Virus record (IMG/VR): IMGVR_UViG_3300024514_000018
Location: 1-30,757 of that record
Length of the DNA stretch: 30,757 nucleotides
From: a virus
Reading direction: 5' to 3' (one strand)
Under the pieces are notes generated by a model that made no database searches, was not told the DNA's origin, and was given only the letters and a program-made list of their open reading frames with translations. Below are positions 7,902 to 18,100 of this stretch, piece by piece; the stretch's first letter is position 1; each line of letters begins with the position of its first letter. The position numbers were made by a program, and so were the translations under genes.

Positions 7902-10900
7902 TATGATAGATTCCCCATTATAACTCTTAATACATTGTTTTCATAAACTTCTATTTTATTATTAAATAGTTTAATATAACTCCCTGTATTACTAGCCCCA
8001 ATAACTAATTTTCCAGCATCTATACTACCAGCTCCAATTCTAGCAGCATCTAAAGTTCCTGTAGTTATTTTTCCAGCACTAAGATTTCCAATATAGGCAT
8101 CTCCAATTGCTGCTTCTTGCATAAAAGTAGCTACATTAGTACTACTAATTTTATTATTACTAGTAATAGTAGTAAACGATCCAGTACCGGCATTACTAAG
8201 AGTAATGGTGCCATTGGTTTCCGTAATGCTAATATTTCCGTTTATTATTCCAGTTGGTGCATTGGTTAAATCAGTTTTTACAGCTGCTAAACCTGCCGCA
8301 TCAATAGTTGTACTAGTAGCTCCGCCTCCTTGTAGTGAATAAACCGCTCCTGTTTTACTAATGTACAAGTTGCTGTTTAATATTCCAGCTGGTGCATTAG
8401 TTAAATCAGTTTTAATAGCACCTAAGCTAGTAGCTGTAATATTACTGTTCAATATGCCAGCTGGTGCATTAGTTAAATCAGTTTTAACTGCACCTATACT
8501 AGTAGCAGTAACGTTGCTATTGTCTAATATACTAGGATAGCTTGTGCTGATGTTACTCCAATCAAGTGCTGTTCCTGCTCCAAATAATATATTACCATTA
8601 GCGTCTTTAACAGTTAAATTTCTAGTATCTATTTTATCGGAAGTAACTGTACCAGTAATAATATTACCACCATTAATGCTAGTAGTTCCGCTATTACCGA
8701 AACTTAAAGTATTTGTTCCATTACTTATGCTTTCTGCGGCAGTAAATGTAACTAATCCAGTAAATCCAATTGCTTGAGTAACACTACCAAATGTTGGCTG
8801 TCCTGTACCGCCACCAGCAGTTGTTTCTACTACTGTGTATGTAACATAGTAATATTTGTTAGAGTTGCCAGCAGCATATACTGGAGCACCTTTTGCCCAG
8901 CCAGATAACCCAGTAAAATCACCGCTAGTAAAATTATAGCTTACTCCGGTATTACTTATACTAGGCGTGCTACCATCAGTTACTACGCTTTGGTAATGAA
9001 CTATACCAGTAGCTGTGCGCTTACCAATACTGCCATCTTTAGCAACACTCATAGTTACAGTTTTACTGTAATTTACACCACTAGCAGTAATTGTTAAAGC
9101 TGCAGTTATATTAGTTACATTTGCACTAGGAGTTATAGTAATTGTTTGATTACTGCCAGTAGCAGGAGTAGCTCCGGTTATAGCCCAAGAATAACTACTA
9201 GGAGTCAAATTTTGATATGTAGCAGTAAGTGTAGCAGTGCTAGGACTATACACTCCATTAATATCTACTACAAAATTAGTTACTCCACTAATATCTATAA
9301 CTTTACCATCATTGCCGTGTTCCGCTACTATAGTAGGTGTAGTCCATTGACCTGTAGTAATTTCATCTACAGTTGAGGAACTAGCTGCGCTAGCATAAAT
9401 AGCCCATAGATATTTTCCAGAACTATCTGCAGGAGGAGTAGTAGACCAACCATTTAATATAGTATTAAGTGTGTCAGCTATATTCCACACACTAATTGCA
9501 GCAGTACTAAAGGTGTATTTTAAACTAGCAGTTGGTGTTAAATTTGTGCTAAGTGTAGATGTAGCAGTACGTTTGTATAGCGTAACAGTTGCAGTATTTA
9601 TACCATTTTCACTATATTTTACAGGCGTAGACCACTCATTAGCAGTAATAGTATCAGTTCCACCACTACTTTTAGCTGTTGCAACAGTTACCCATAATGG
9701 ATCAAGTGTACCAGTGCCATATATTTCTTTTGACCAACCGTTATCTAATTGATCTGTACTAGTATCTATTTGAAAGGTGCTAAAATCAAACGTGGCAGAT
9801 CCTGGTCCTAGGCTAGTAGGCCATCCGGTCCAGCTAGTATTATCTGGTGCACGTTTATACGCGAATACAAGACTGGAGCTTTTGCCACTAGTTAACCTGT
9901 TATACTTGTATATTTCAGTAATAGTAAAACTATCACCAAAAGTACTTTTACCACTAATAGTTAAAGTAACTGTAGCGCTTGTTTCAGCGGTAAAACTTGT
10001 TAGATTTCCTAGTGTAGCGGTATTATCACCATTAATAGCATCTTGTACGGTACTAATACTACCACTAGTTAAACCAGTACCGTCTACTTTTTGACTTATT
10101 CTCCAACGCCCGTTAGCAGTACCAACTCCATCATACTTAAGTATTGTACCACCTTGTTTAACAGTTATCGTTGCACCCGTTCCAGTAAGTATAGCTTGAT
10201 TACTATCATTAAATGATACAATAGGTACAGCTGGAACTAAATCACTACTAATGCTGGCAATTATTAAATTTGTCCAGCTAACATTTACTATTCTTGGAAC
10301 AATACTAGTATTACCACTTCTGCCAACGTGTTTTGCTAGTATGCGATAGTTATTACTAGCTGGTTTAATCCAATTAAATTTACCAGTTTTGCTATAACCT
10401 ATAAGCGTACTATTTGTCCACAGTGTATTCTTCTCTTGTGTAGATTCAGTAGAATTAGGTACAGCACTAGTTACATAACGTAACTCTGTAGTGTCATAGT
10501 CACTGTCTGTAGGTATATCCCAAGTTAATTCTATGTTTAACTCGTTTAAATCATATGACAAATTACTTACATTGGTTAAACTACGAACACGACCCTGAAC
10601 AGTATGTGTTGCAAAATCAGTCCATAATCCAACTACACCATTACTAGCAATGTATCGTAATCTATACTTATAGGTTTCATTTTTTAATACATTTGGTATA
10701 TAAATTGTGTTATCAGGATATGCTACTCTAATTGATTTTGTACTAACTGTAGATACAGCACTGCTAAGATCATATTCACATTCAATAAAAGCTGTATTAG
10801 TAGGCAAGTCTGCTGGATGCCCAAAAGCTATTTTTATACGATTTTCACTAATTACGGGCGCAATTAAATCTCCAGCAGTTTCATCACTGGATACGCCTGT

Positions 10901-13900
10901 TATAATTGGTTTTTGTGTACTAGTATATAAGCTTCTATTTAACTCTGGTGGTAAACTTATTTGTGTTTCGAAAACTGTGTTAGTAGTATTTAATGTTTGA
11001 TAATCTGTAAATAAATTGTATGTATCAGTAATGCCGTAGTCTACAAGAGTTAGTCTAGCGCTTTTATTACTTGTAGGCTCAATACTAATTACTAATAAGT
11101 CTTGTGCTTCTTGATTTAAGTAACCAAATAAGTATAAATCTCCACCACTAACTTCTGTGGTAGTTGTACTGCTAGAAAGTTTTACTTTCTTATAATACCC
11201 GCTATTTAATGTTACGGTACCACTAAGATTAGTTTGTCCAAATGAATTAACCGCTTGTGTATAGGTAAAACTTAATTGATCTCCGCTAACTGCTGTAACA
11301 GATACCTGATTATGTACATAGCTTAAGCTTGGCACACTAACACTTATCATATCACCAACAGATAAACTATGTACACTACTAGTAGTTATTGTAATTACGT
11401 TATTTGAGGCACTAGCGTTGGCTATATTAAAAGACTGTACAATTCCTCTAGTTGTGCTAGCACCAACAGAACTACGTATTCTAATAGTATGATTTTGACT
11501 ACTGTTTATACTGATAGTTTCATCTAGTTCTAATAAGTCACTAGCTAGGCGATTTTTAACACGACCACTGTCTAGACCCCACATAGGTACATCGTGCATG
11601 ACTTTTACACGATCGCCACGGTTACATACTAGGTATTCTAAATCTGCATTAAGTGAATATACTTCACGACGTAGATATGCCTGTGCCATATGCCATTTAG
11701 CATGATCTACAACCGCAGCAGCTTTAGTTACTCCTGGTAGTTGTATAGATTCAAATAACTCAGCAGTACTAGCCGTTTTGTCTGTTTTATATACAATTAT
11801 TTCACTTTGTTGATAGTTGTTATCTTCATCTAAAAAGTTTACACGCAATCCGTCTGGTAATTTGGGTAGGGCTCTAATTCCCTCAAATCCCCAACTATTG
11901 TGTGGAGTAAAATGTTGTACAATATTTGACTTTGGCTCGTCAATAGTTACAGACCACTTACCGTTGATAAGTGCAGGGCTGGCCCTGCCGGCTGCACATA
12001 TATCACGTAGTATATCCATAATACTACGCGTATCTGCTATTATGCTATTATACTCTAACTTAAAAGTTTCGGTTTTTTGGCTACCAACAGTTGGTGTATA
12101 AGTAATAGAACGATTCTGGTTACAGTAATTCCACCAATATTGTATTTGTGGTAAATCTAATTGACTATCTGTAACGGGTTGCGGATTTGCTGGATGTTGT
12201 AGTACATATCTAAACAAATCTGCTGGATTACTACTTGTTCCATAGCTCCAACTGGTACCGTTATAACGATTTAACCAAGTTTGTACAATAGCATTAATAC
12301 CATCCAGTTGACCATTAATTTGATCAGTAGCCTTAATGCGTAGTGCAGTTTTAGCTATTTTAGAATTACGTGGATCTACTAATATTTCACCATTACTAGG
12401 TGTTTTATAGAATGTTGCGGCTAAAAATGTTACAGTATCACTATACCTATAGTCTGGTACTATATCTGGATCATCACCATTTTCTCTGCGTGCTCTAACA
12501 CTTAGTGTACCTGTTGTGCCAGTAGGAAAGTTCTTTTCAAAACTAATAGTAAATGCGTCTTTTTTAGCCGCATCGCTACCAATTAATCCGCCAACTGATT
12601 TACCGCCTGCATATGCTGTATATGGTTCTATCCAACTATTCCAAGTCGTGCCACCATTTGTGCTATATTCAATAGCTATATTTACAGGTGCAGGTTCACG
12701 ATCACCCGCTTTAGTGTTTATCCTACTCAAACCCTGTGGAAAATGTATATCTACTACTAATGTATTTACACTATCGCCGTTATTTGCAGCAGTGATCCAT
12801 GGTCCAGCAGGAATTGCATTAATTGTGTATTGGTCTGTTTCGCCGTAACGCTGGTCTTGCTCACCACCAACATAACCCATAACAGACTGAGTTTGTGTAT
12901 TACCATTTTGTAGTGGACTATACGCTTTGTTATTAGCATCTCTAGCACCAGTTAGTGCTGTATTAACTAAATTTTGATATACATCACTGCTATAAATAGT
13001 ATTAAATTTTTCAATATTTGCTGCATCAGCACTATCATTTTTTCTATCTAGTGTGATAAACATGTCCTGTGTTTGATTAGGACTGTCAAACTTAGCAAAC
13101 TGATAGCTTTGATTTTGTTGGCCTAGATTAAGTGCAACTTCACCAATTTTATAAGTTGTAGCATCTATATTTAGTGGGCCATATCCCCAGGCCAATAGCA
13201 TTGTTAAGTAGCTATCACGCTCATTTAAAAATGTAGCATAATTTTGGGCACCAAGGGCCGGTGTCATACGAACTTTACCCAATATTACTGGTATAGCCCC
13301 ATATGGGTTTGATTGATTGGCACCACCAGTAACCATATACTGTTGTTCTGTAGTACCGGGATCTTTTGTTGTTGGCGGACGTACTGGTGCTATTGCATTA
13401 ATTAGTGCTCCGCCAACAATAGTAACTGCCATTGTAGCAAAAGTACTACCTACAGCTCCAGCTGCCCAACCAGCAGCAATTGAGGAACCTACTAAACCAC
13501 CACTAGTAGCTGCAATTAATCCACCTTCTAATGCTCCGGCAATATAGGGGGCATAAATAGCTAGCGCAACAAATAGTGCTAGTCTAACAACATCTTTTCC
13601 AGGAATAGCTCTGTATTCGACAACATCTGTGTCTTTAAGGACAAAAGTATCCCACCGCTCTACTGTAATAGGGCGACCGTTTACAAGTATAGCTGCATAG
13701 GATTTTAATTCTGGTGCAACTTTCCACTCATCAACTACAAAAGTGTGTAGTTGCTGTAGAGTAGTACCAGGAGTTATTGGTAGTGTATATCGTTCAGTTT
13801 TTAGGGGATGTGGAACGGTATTTAGTATAACATTTTTGCTAGAATTATACTTAAAATATCCAACTATACGCTTACGCCATAGGACGCTATCAATAGACTC

Positions 13901-14227
13901 AACAACACTAGTAGAATTTTCACTAATATGAATAAATTGTTTATCGTTTATAGCTACAGCAATATGGGATTCGCTTCCAAGTAGCTTAAATAAAATAACT
14001 GCGCCTGATTCAAGCGCAGTTATTTCGTCCCAACCTTCACGATATTGAGCAATTAATTCTTCTAGCCTAGATGTATCATCTGTTGTTGTATAGTCATCAA
14101 CAAAACTAGGTAATGTTATATTAAACTCATTTTTGTAAATAAGTCTAACCAATCCCCAACAATCTACACCATTAAAATCTCTACCACGTTCCTTAAAAGG
14201 AATTCCAATATATTTATTTGACCACAT
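7901..14227 (-). CDS. Tail tip fusion: NlpC/P60 peptidase, gpI-like and gpJ-like
   Basis: This protein of 2108 residues joins what are three proteins in lambda (K, I, J). Residues 1-125 are an NlpC/P60-type cysteine peptidase with FNGVDCWGLV (Cys23), SHIAVAI (His88) and a further His100. Residues 132-210 resemble the ubiquitin-like part of tail assembly protein I (ILVNGRPITVERWDTF, DVVEYRAIPG). Residues 213-281 are a hydrophobic Ala/Gly-rich stretch. From about 285 it follows the J host-specificity protein, with NPYGAIPVILGKVR, LTMLLAWGYGPL and a long central region, then fibronectin-like modules. A 24-residue repeat (AVKTDLTNAPAGILNSN) and a J-type end (AGKITTGTLDAARIGAGSID) follow. The peptidase probably acts on peptidoglycan or in tip maturation, and J forms the tip that contacts the receptor. 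The start overlaps the previous stop (TAATG). Domain identity is strong for the first half. Confidence 0.9.
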   Translation of the reverse strand: MWSNKYIGIPFKERGRDFNGVDCWGLVRLIYKNEFNITLPSFVDDYTTTDDTSRLEELIAQYREGWDEITALESGAVILFKLLGSESHIAVAINDKQFIHISENSTSVVESIDSVLWRKRIVGYFKYNSSKNVILNTVPHPLKTERYTLPITPGTTLQQLHTFVVDEWKVAPELKSYAAILVNGRPITVERWDTFVLKDTDVVEYRAIPGKDVVRLALFVALAIYAPYIAGALEGGLIAATSGGLVGSSIAAGWAAGAVGSTFATMAVTIVGGALINAIAPVRPPTTKDPGTTEQQYMVTGGANQSNPYGAIPVILGKVRMTPALGAQNYATFLNERDSYLTMLLAWGYGPLNIDATTYKIGEVALNLGQQNQSYQFAKFDSPNQTQDMFITLDRKNDSADAANIEKFNTIYSSDVYQNLVNTALTGARDANNKAYSPLQNGNTQTQSVMGYVGGEQDQRYGETDQYTINAIPAGPWITAANNGDSVNTLVVDIHFPQGLSRINTKAGDREPAPVNIAIEYSTNGGTTWNSWIEPYTAYAGGKSVGGLIGSDAAKKDAFTISFEKNFPTGTTGTLSVRARRENGDDPDIVPDYRYSDTVTFLAATFYKTPSNGEILVDPRNSKIAKTALRIKATDQINGQLDGINAIVQTWLNRYNGTSWSYGTSSNPADLFRYVLQHPANPQPVTDSQLDLPQIQYWWNYCNQNRSITYTPTVGSQKTETFKLEYNSIIADTRSIMDILRDICAAGRASPALINGKWSVTIDEPKSNIVQHFTPHNSWGFEGIRALPKLPDGLRVNFLDEDNNYQQSEIIVYKTDKTASTAELFESIQLPGVTKAAAVVDHAKWHMAQAYLRREVYSLNADLEYLVCNRGDRVKVMHDVPMWGLDSGRVKNRLASDLLELDETISINSSQNHTIRIRSSVGASTTRGIVQSFNIANASASNNVITITTSSVHSLSVGDMISVSVPSLSYVHNQVSVTAVSGDQLSFTYTQAVNSFGQTNLSGTVTLNSGYYKKVKLSSSTTTTEVSGGDLYLFGYLNQEAQDLLVISIEPTSNKSARLTLVDYGITDTYNLFTDYQTLNTTNTVFETQISLPPELNRSLYTSTQKPIITGVSSDETAGDLIAPVISENRIKIAFGHPADLPTNTAFIECEYDLSSAVSTVSTKSIRVAYPDNTIYIPNVLKNETYKYRLRYIASNGVVGLWTDFATHTVQGRVRSLTNVSNLSYDLNELNIELTWDIPTDSDYDTTELRYVTSAVPNSTESTQEKNTLWTNSTLIGYSKTGKFNWIKPASNNYRILAKHVGRSGNTSIVPRIVNVSWTNLIIASISSDLVPAVPIVSFNDSNQAILTGTGATITVKQGGTILKYDGVGTANGRWRISQKVDGTGLTSGSISTVQDAINGDNTATLGNLTSFTAETSATVTLTISGKSTFGDSFTITEIYKYNRLTSGKSSSLVFAYKRAPDNTSWTGWPTSLGPGSATFDFSTFQIDTSTDQLDNGWSKEIYGTGTLDPLWVTVATAKSSGGTDTITANEWSTPVKYSENGINTATVTLYKRTATSTLSTNLTPTASLKYTFSTAAISVWNIADTLNTILNGWSTTPPADSSGKYLWAIYASAASSSTVDEITTGQWTTPTIVAEHGNDGKVIDISGVTNFVVDINGVYSPSTATLTATYQNLTPSSYSWAITGATPATGSNQTITITPSANVTNITAALTITASGVNYSKTVTMSVAKDGSIGKRTATGIVHYQSVVTDGSTPSISNTGVSYNFTSGDFTGLSGWAKGAPVYAAGNSNKYYYVTYTVVETTAGGGTGQPTFGSVTQAIGFTGLVTFTAAESISNGTNTLSFGNSGTTSINGGNIITGTVTSDKIDTRNLTVKDANGNILFGAGTALDWSNISTSYPSILDNSNVTATSIGAVKTDLTNAPAGILNSNITATSLGAIKTDLTNAPAGILNSNLYISKTGAVYSLQGGGATSTTIDAAGLAAVKTDLTNAPTGIINGNISITETNGTITLSNAGTGSFTTITSNNKISSTNVATFMQEAAIGDAYIGNLSAGKITTGTLDAARIGAGSIDAGKLVIGASNTGSYIKLFNNKIEVYENNVLRVIMGNLS
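8246..8540 (-). repeat. 72-bp tandem repeats in the J-like C-terminus
   Basis: Two close copies of a 72-bp unit start at plus-strand positions 8381 and 8453 (TATNCCAGCTGGTGCATTAG). A diverged copy lies at 8246. They encode the 24-residue unit VTATSIGAVKTDLTNAPAGI plus LNSN. The period is in frame, so copy number could vary. Confidence 0.8.
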
Positions 14228-14778
14228 TAGAATAATCCTGGAAAATATGCTGGAGTAAAATTATGAAGCGGAAAAGGTTCACGTTCATAATTTATCATAG
14301 TTAATTCGGCAGAAACTTGATCTTTATTATAAGTAAAATTACTTATGTAAAAATCGTTAAAAGTAGCCTCTGCATCAGCATTAACATTAAACAATGCATT
14401 ACCTGGCTCTACATATTTAGATAGTAATAAATCTAACTTTATTTTTGGAGGGCCAGTAATAGTTCTAACAATAGGTACCACATATCTAGTTACGTCAAAC
14501 ATAGTAATAGAACATTTAGGTGCTTGACCTTGTTCTTCAGTAGGCAAACTGATTTCCATAGGCAAAAAAGTATAATCGCTGCCTTTCCAAGTAATACCAT
14601 ATATAACTTCTTCAGCAGTTTCACTAATACGTTTAGTGAAACTGTCACAAAGTCTTAGTACAACATTGTTTACATTATCAGGATCATAAATAGTTACAGT
14701 AGTAATTAAATTAGTATCTGTTTCTGGAGAAAATATTGCTTTTAATGCCTCTGGAGACATTGATGTTAATCTGCTCAT
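14227..14778 (-). CDS. Minor tail protein, gpL-like
   Basis: The ATG at 14778 overlaps the stop of the gene before it (ATGA), giving 183 residues. A longer TTG-started version from 14811 is less likely because it would run deep into the upstream gene. The sequence SPEALKAIFSPETDTNLITTV, then SFTKRISETAEEVIYGITWKG and LPMEISLPTEE, is the pattern of short lambda-type L proteins (or the DUF1833-like group). These sit between M and K/I/J and form part of the tail tip. It has one cysteine in LRLC and one in PKCSI. Lambda gpL is longer and binds an iron-sulfur cluster through four cysteines; that set is not present here. Position strongly supports a minor tail role; the family name is moderately sure. 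Confidence 0.7.
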   Translation of the reverse strand: MSRLTSMSPEALKAIFSPETDTNLITTVTIYDPDNVNNVVLRLCDSFTKRISETAEEVIYGITWKGSDYTFLPMEISLPTEEQGQAPKCSITMFDVTRYVVPIVRTITGPPKIKLDLLLSKYVEPGNALFNVNADAEATFNDFYISNFTYNKDQVSAELTMINYEREPFPLHNFTPAYFPGLF

Positions 14779-15140
14779 GGTAATACTTCTAACTGTAGTG
14801 ATACTGTCCAATATCCTGGGGCAAGATAGCTTGTAGTAAACAAGCTATCTCCTTGAGGAATTATTCTAACTTCTTCGATAGTGTTGGTTCTAGGGTGTGG
14901 AAAACCAAAGCGTATAGTTCCTCTAATTGTATTTTCTACAAAGTTTTTTAGTGTAGCTACTTCAGCATTAGTCATAATAAAACTAAGACTTAATTGACTA
15001 GGACGCTTACCTAAATATCTCATTTTGGCAGGGCCTTTATCCATACTAGTTCTTTGGATAAGTGCTCCATGATTTTCACTAAAACCTTTTTGAGGTACTT
15101 GTGGTAAACTTAATGCTGTCCACGAGTATGTATAGGCCAT
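14775..15140 (-). CDS. Minor tail protein, gpM-like
   Basis: This protein of 121 residues starts MAYTYSWTALSLPQVP with a good Shine-Dalgarno site (AAGGAGA) in front and directly follows the tape measure gene. It contains RYLGKRPSQLSLSF and GTIRFGFPHPRTN and ends YLAPGYWTVSLQLEVLP. This is the layout of lambda M-type proteins, which help close the tail tip after the tape measure. It is a small beta-rich protein without membrane or catalytic motifs. The stop overlaps the next start, so expression of the M-like and L-like genes is probably coupled. The assignment rests on gene order and overall pattern. Confidence 0.7.
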   Translation of the reverse strand: MAYTYSWTALSLPQVPQKGFSENHGALIQRTSMDKGPAKMRYLGKRPSQLSLSFIMTNAEVATLKNFVENTIRGTIRFGFPHPRTNTIEEVRIIPQGDSLFTTSYLAPGYWTVSLQLEVLP

Positions 15141-15141
15141 A

Positions 15142-18100
15142 CTATCTCCTTACTAATGCTGGGCTTAATCCATAATTACCCCGCAAAGAATTTTGCATAG
15201 GGCTTCCAGGTTGAGCCATATTTCCTGCTACCATTTCGCTAATAATTACATCAAAGCTACGGTTACCTCTACTATCTACTGTTTCCTTAGCTTCAACATT
15301 GGCTTGAGTATTATTGTAGATATTAATTTCTGTTTTTCCACCAGTTGCTCGTACGCCAAATGAACCGTTACTAGTTTTAACAGCTGGCATAACAAATTCA
15401 GGACCAGCTTCTCCAGCTACAGCCATTCTGCTGCCACCACTATGTGCAAATAGAGTAGGACTATTTAATAAACCACCTTTTGCATACTTATCCATACCTG
15501 CAAACATTGCGCTAGAACTAGTAAATAGTGCTCCTTTTGCTGCTGCTCCTGGTAAATAAAATGGTGTTGAGGTTGCAGCTGCAGTCGTACCTGTTGCTGC
15601 AATAGCACTGGGGAAAAATCTTGACATTAAAGATTGCTTTAATGGTTCCATAAGAGTAAGCTGTAATTGCAACTTTAATAATCCAGCTAGTGCTTCATAT
15701 ATAAAATCTTTAAAAGCCGTTTTACTACCTTTAGCAAAATTAACAATAGCATCTGTTAAACTGTCTACTGTTCCTTTTAAAAGATCTCTATATTTTTCCT
15801 GAGAACTGGACAATTCATTATTTAGATCAATTAATTTTAATTTACTAGCTTCACCTTCTGTGGCTGCGGCTAGTTCTGCTTTTCTTACAGACTCTATTCC
15901 GTCTCTAGCTATTTTATAACCTTCTTCAGTTAATCTAGGATCTTTGTCATACCGACGTTTTTCTAGTGCTGCTAATTTAGCATCTGCGTCTCTATTTATT
16001 CTTAGCCTATCGCGTTCTGTTTCTAGCTGTACTTTTCTAATAGCTTCTGATTTTTTAAGCAATTGATATTCATTGTCTAACAAAAGCCCTCTATCGTGTA
16101 ATATTTGTGATATTTGACTTTCAGTATCTAATCTTTCACTTCTCAGCGAATATTGAATATCATCAAGTTTATTGTTTGTTTCAATCACTCCTTGGGAAAC
16201 TTCATAATTTATATCTTTTAATCTATTAGTTTGTACAATACTTAAATCTAGTTCCTTATTACCTTTTCTTCGCTCAGCATTTTGTTTTGCTAGAGAAATT
16301 TCAGTATTTAAGTTAGATTGTGCGATACCAGCTTGTTCCATTTGTTGACTGGTAAGTTTACCTTTAAATGCTTCGTCAATTCGTGCTTGTGCATTTTTGC
16401 GTCTTATTTCAATATCCTCAAGTTCTTTTTCATAGTCACGAATTATTTTTGCTTTAGATGCACTATCTTCAATAATAGCTCTTTCCTCAGCAAACAAATC
16501 TTTTAAGGTACTTTCTGTTTTAGTACGCTCATCAGCTAAATCTTGCCCTTGTCTAGTTAATTCATTAATGCGTTTTGTTAAATTTAATTCTGCATCTAGT
16601 CTGGCTAAACGGCCTTCGCTTGATTCAATTTGTGCTTGTTGTCTAAGAACATTTCGTTGTTGGCGACCACCTGCTTGATTACTAGCAAATTCTTGTAATG
16701 CACTAGCTATTCCTGGGCTTGCTCCAGTACTACGTATCAAATCCATAATATTGACGCCAGGCCGCTTTGCTAATTCTTTGTATGCTTGTGACTCACCTTG
16801 TGCTTCTTTAAGATATTTTTCAAATTGCTGAATATTTTGCTGTAAAACCGTTATAACAGGCCCAAAAGCATTAGTTCTTGCAGCAACCGATGCTTTAGGG
16901 TCGCCTGGTTCTCCTCCTGCGGCTATATTAAGTATATCCATTTTTGATCTAGCTTCATTAATACTGCGTTCGTATTCTAAAGCTCGTCTCTGTGCGTCGG
17001 ATTCTTTAATTGTAGCAATTAACTGTAAGTTTGTATCAATTAAATTAATTTGAGTATTAATTTCCTGTACTTTTAGTTGTGCTACACGTTCTGCGGCCTC
17101 AGGTAAAAATTCTGTAATTTTTGAAAGACTATATTGTTGATATTGTGTAGCACCTTTAGCAAGCGTAGCTTGAATAATATTTGAAAAGTACTGAGTATAT
17201 TTACCTATAGTTTGTGGTATGCTTTGAATAAATTTATCCGCCTCAGCTCTAATACCTTGCTGATATTTTTGGGCTTTAACGGATTCATCTAATATTCTGC
17301 CAGTTAAATCTTGCATTTCATTACGTAAATCTTGAGCCTTTTGACTACTAGCAAACGGCCCGTCAGTTCCTAATTCAGCAAGTTTCTCTCCTGCTATACT
17401 GCGTTTCTTTATTAGATCATCTCTAATTTTCGAACTATTACCAAGATCAGTATTTAATTGTCTAATTGACATTGCTGCTTGCTGTAATTCTTGCTGTTGT
17501 TCACCACTAAAAAATGGTATAGAATTCATTTTATCAAGTAGTTGTAGTATTCCGCCTAAATTTTGCTCTATATTTGGGCTAGCTATTAATTTTGAAAAAT
17601 CACCTAGACTTTTTGTAGCATCAATAACAAATCTTGTAAGGGGATCATTTATTGCATATTGCTGCATAAATCTTTGAAAAGACTCGTCTGTTTTCTTTAA
17701 GCTCTCAGTAAAGTTCTCTTGTTCTCGCTGTGCAACTTTTAATCGATCAGCGTATTCCTGCCATGCATCAGATAAATAGGTAATAACTTTACTATTTGGA
17801 CTTAATTTTTTAAGAGCAACTACTACTTTATCTATATTTTGTGAAGGATCTTCAACCCCTAGAATTCTCCCATATTTAGCTAGCGTATCTAAACCCATTG
17901 AAGTTCTAGACAATGCGTCTATTTGTTGAACTATAGAGCTAGAAATATTTGTCATGGCTCGTTGGTCTATGCCCTGACCTACTACCATTTTTAGACCTTC
18001 CCAGATTTTTTCAAAAATATTTCCGCGATTGTCTAACTCGCTATAAGCATCGCTAGCAGCTTTACGCATATTTTTTAAACTATCGGCTAATCCATTAACA

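Noticed and set aside
9471-10094. Plus-strand frames inside the KIJ gene (also at 8544, 9146, 10707, 11817, 12516, 13317)
   Set aside because: Hydrophobic antisense shadows of beta-rich coding sequence, without start signals.
11973-11988. GC-rich palindrome GCAGGGCTGGCCCTGC
   Set aside because: It lies inside conserved J coding sequence, has no U-run and no gene boundary nearby; treated as chance.
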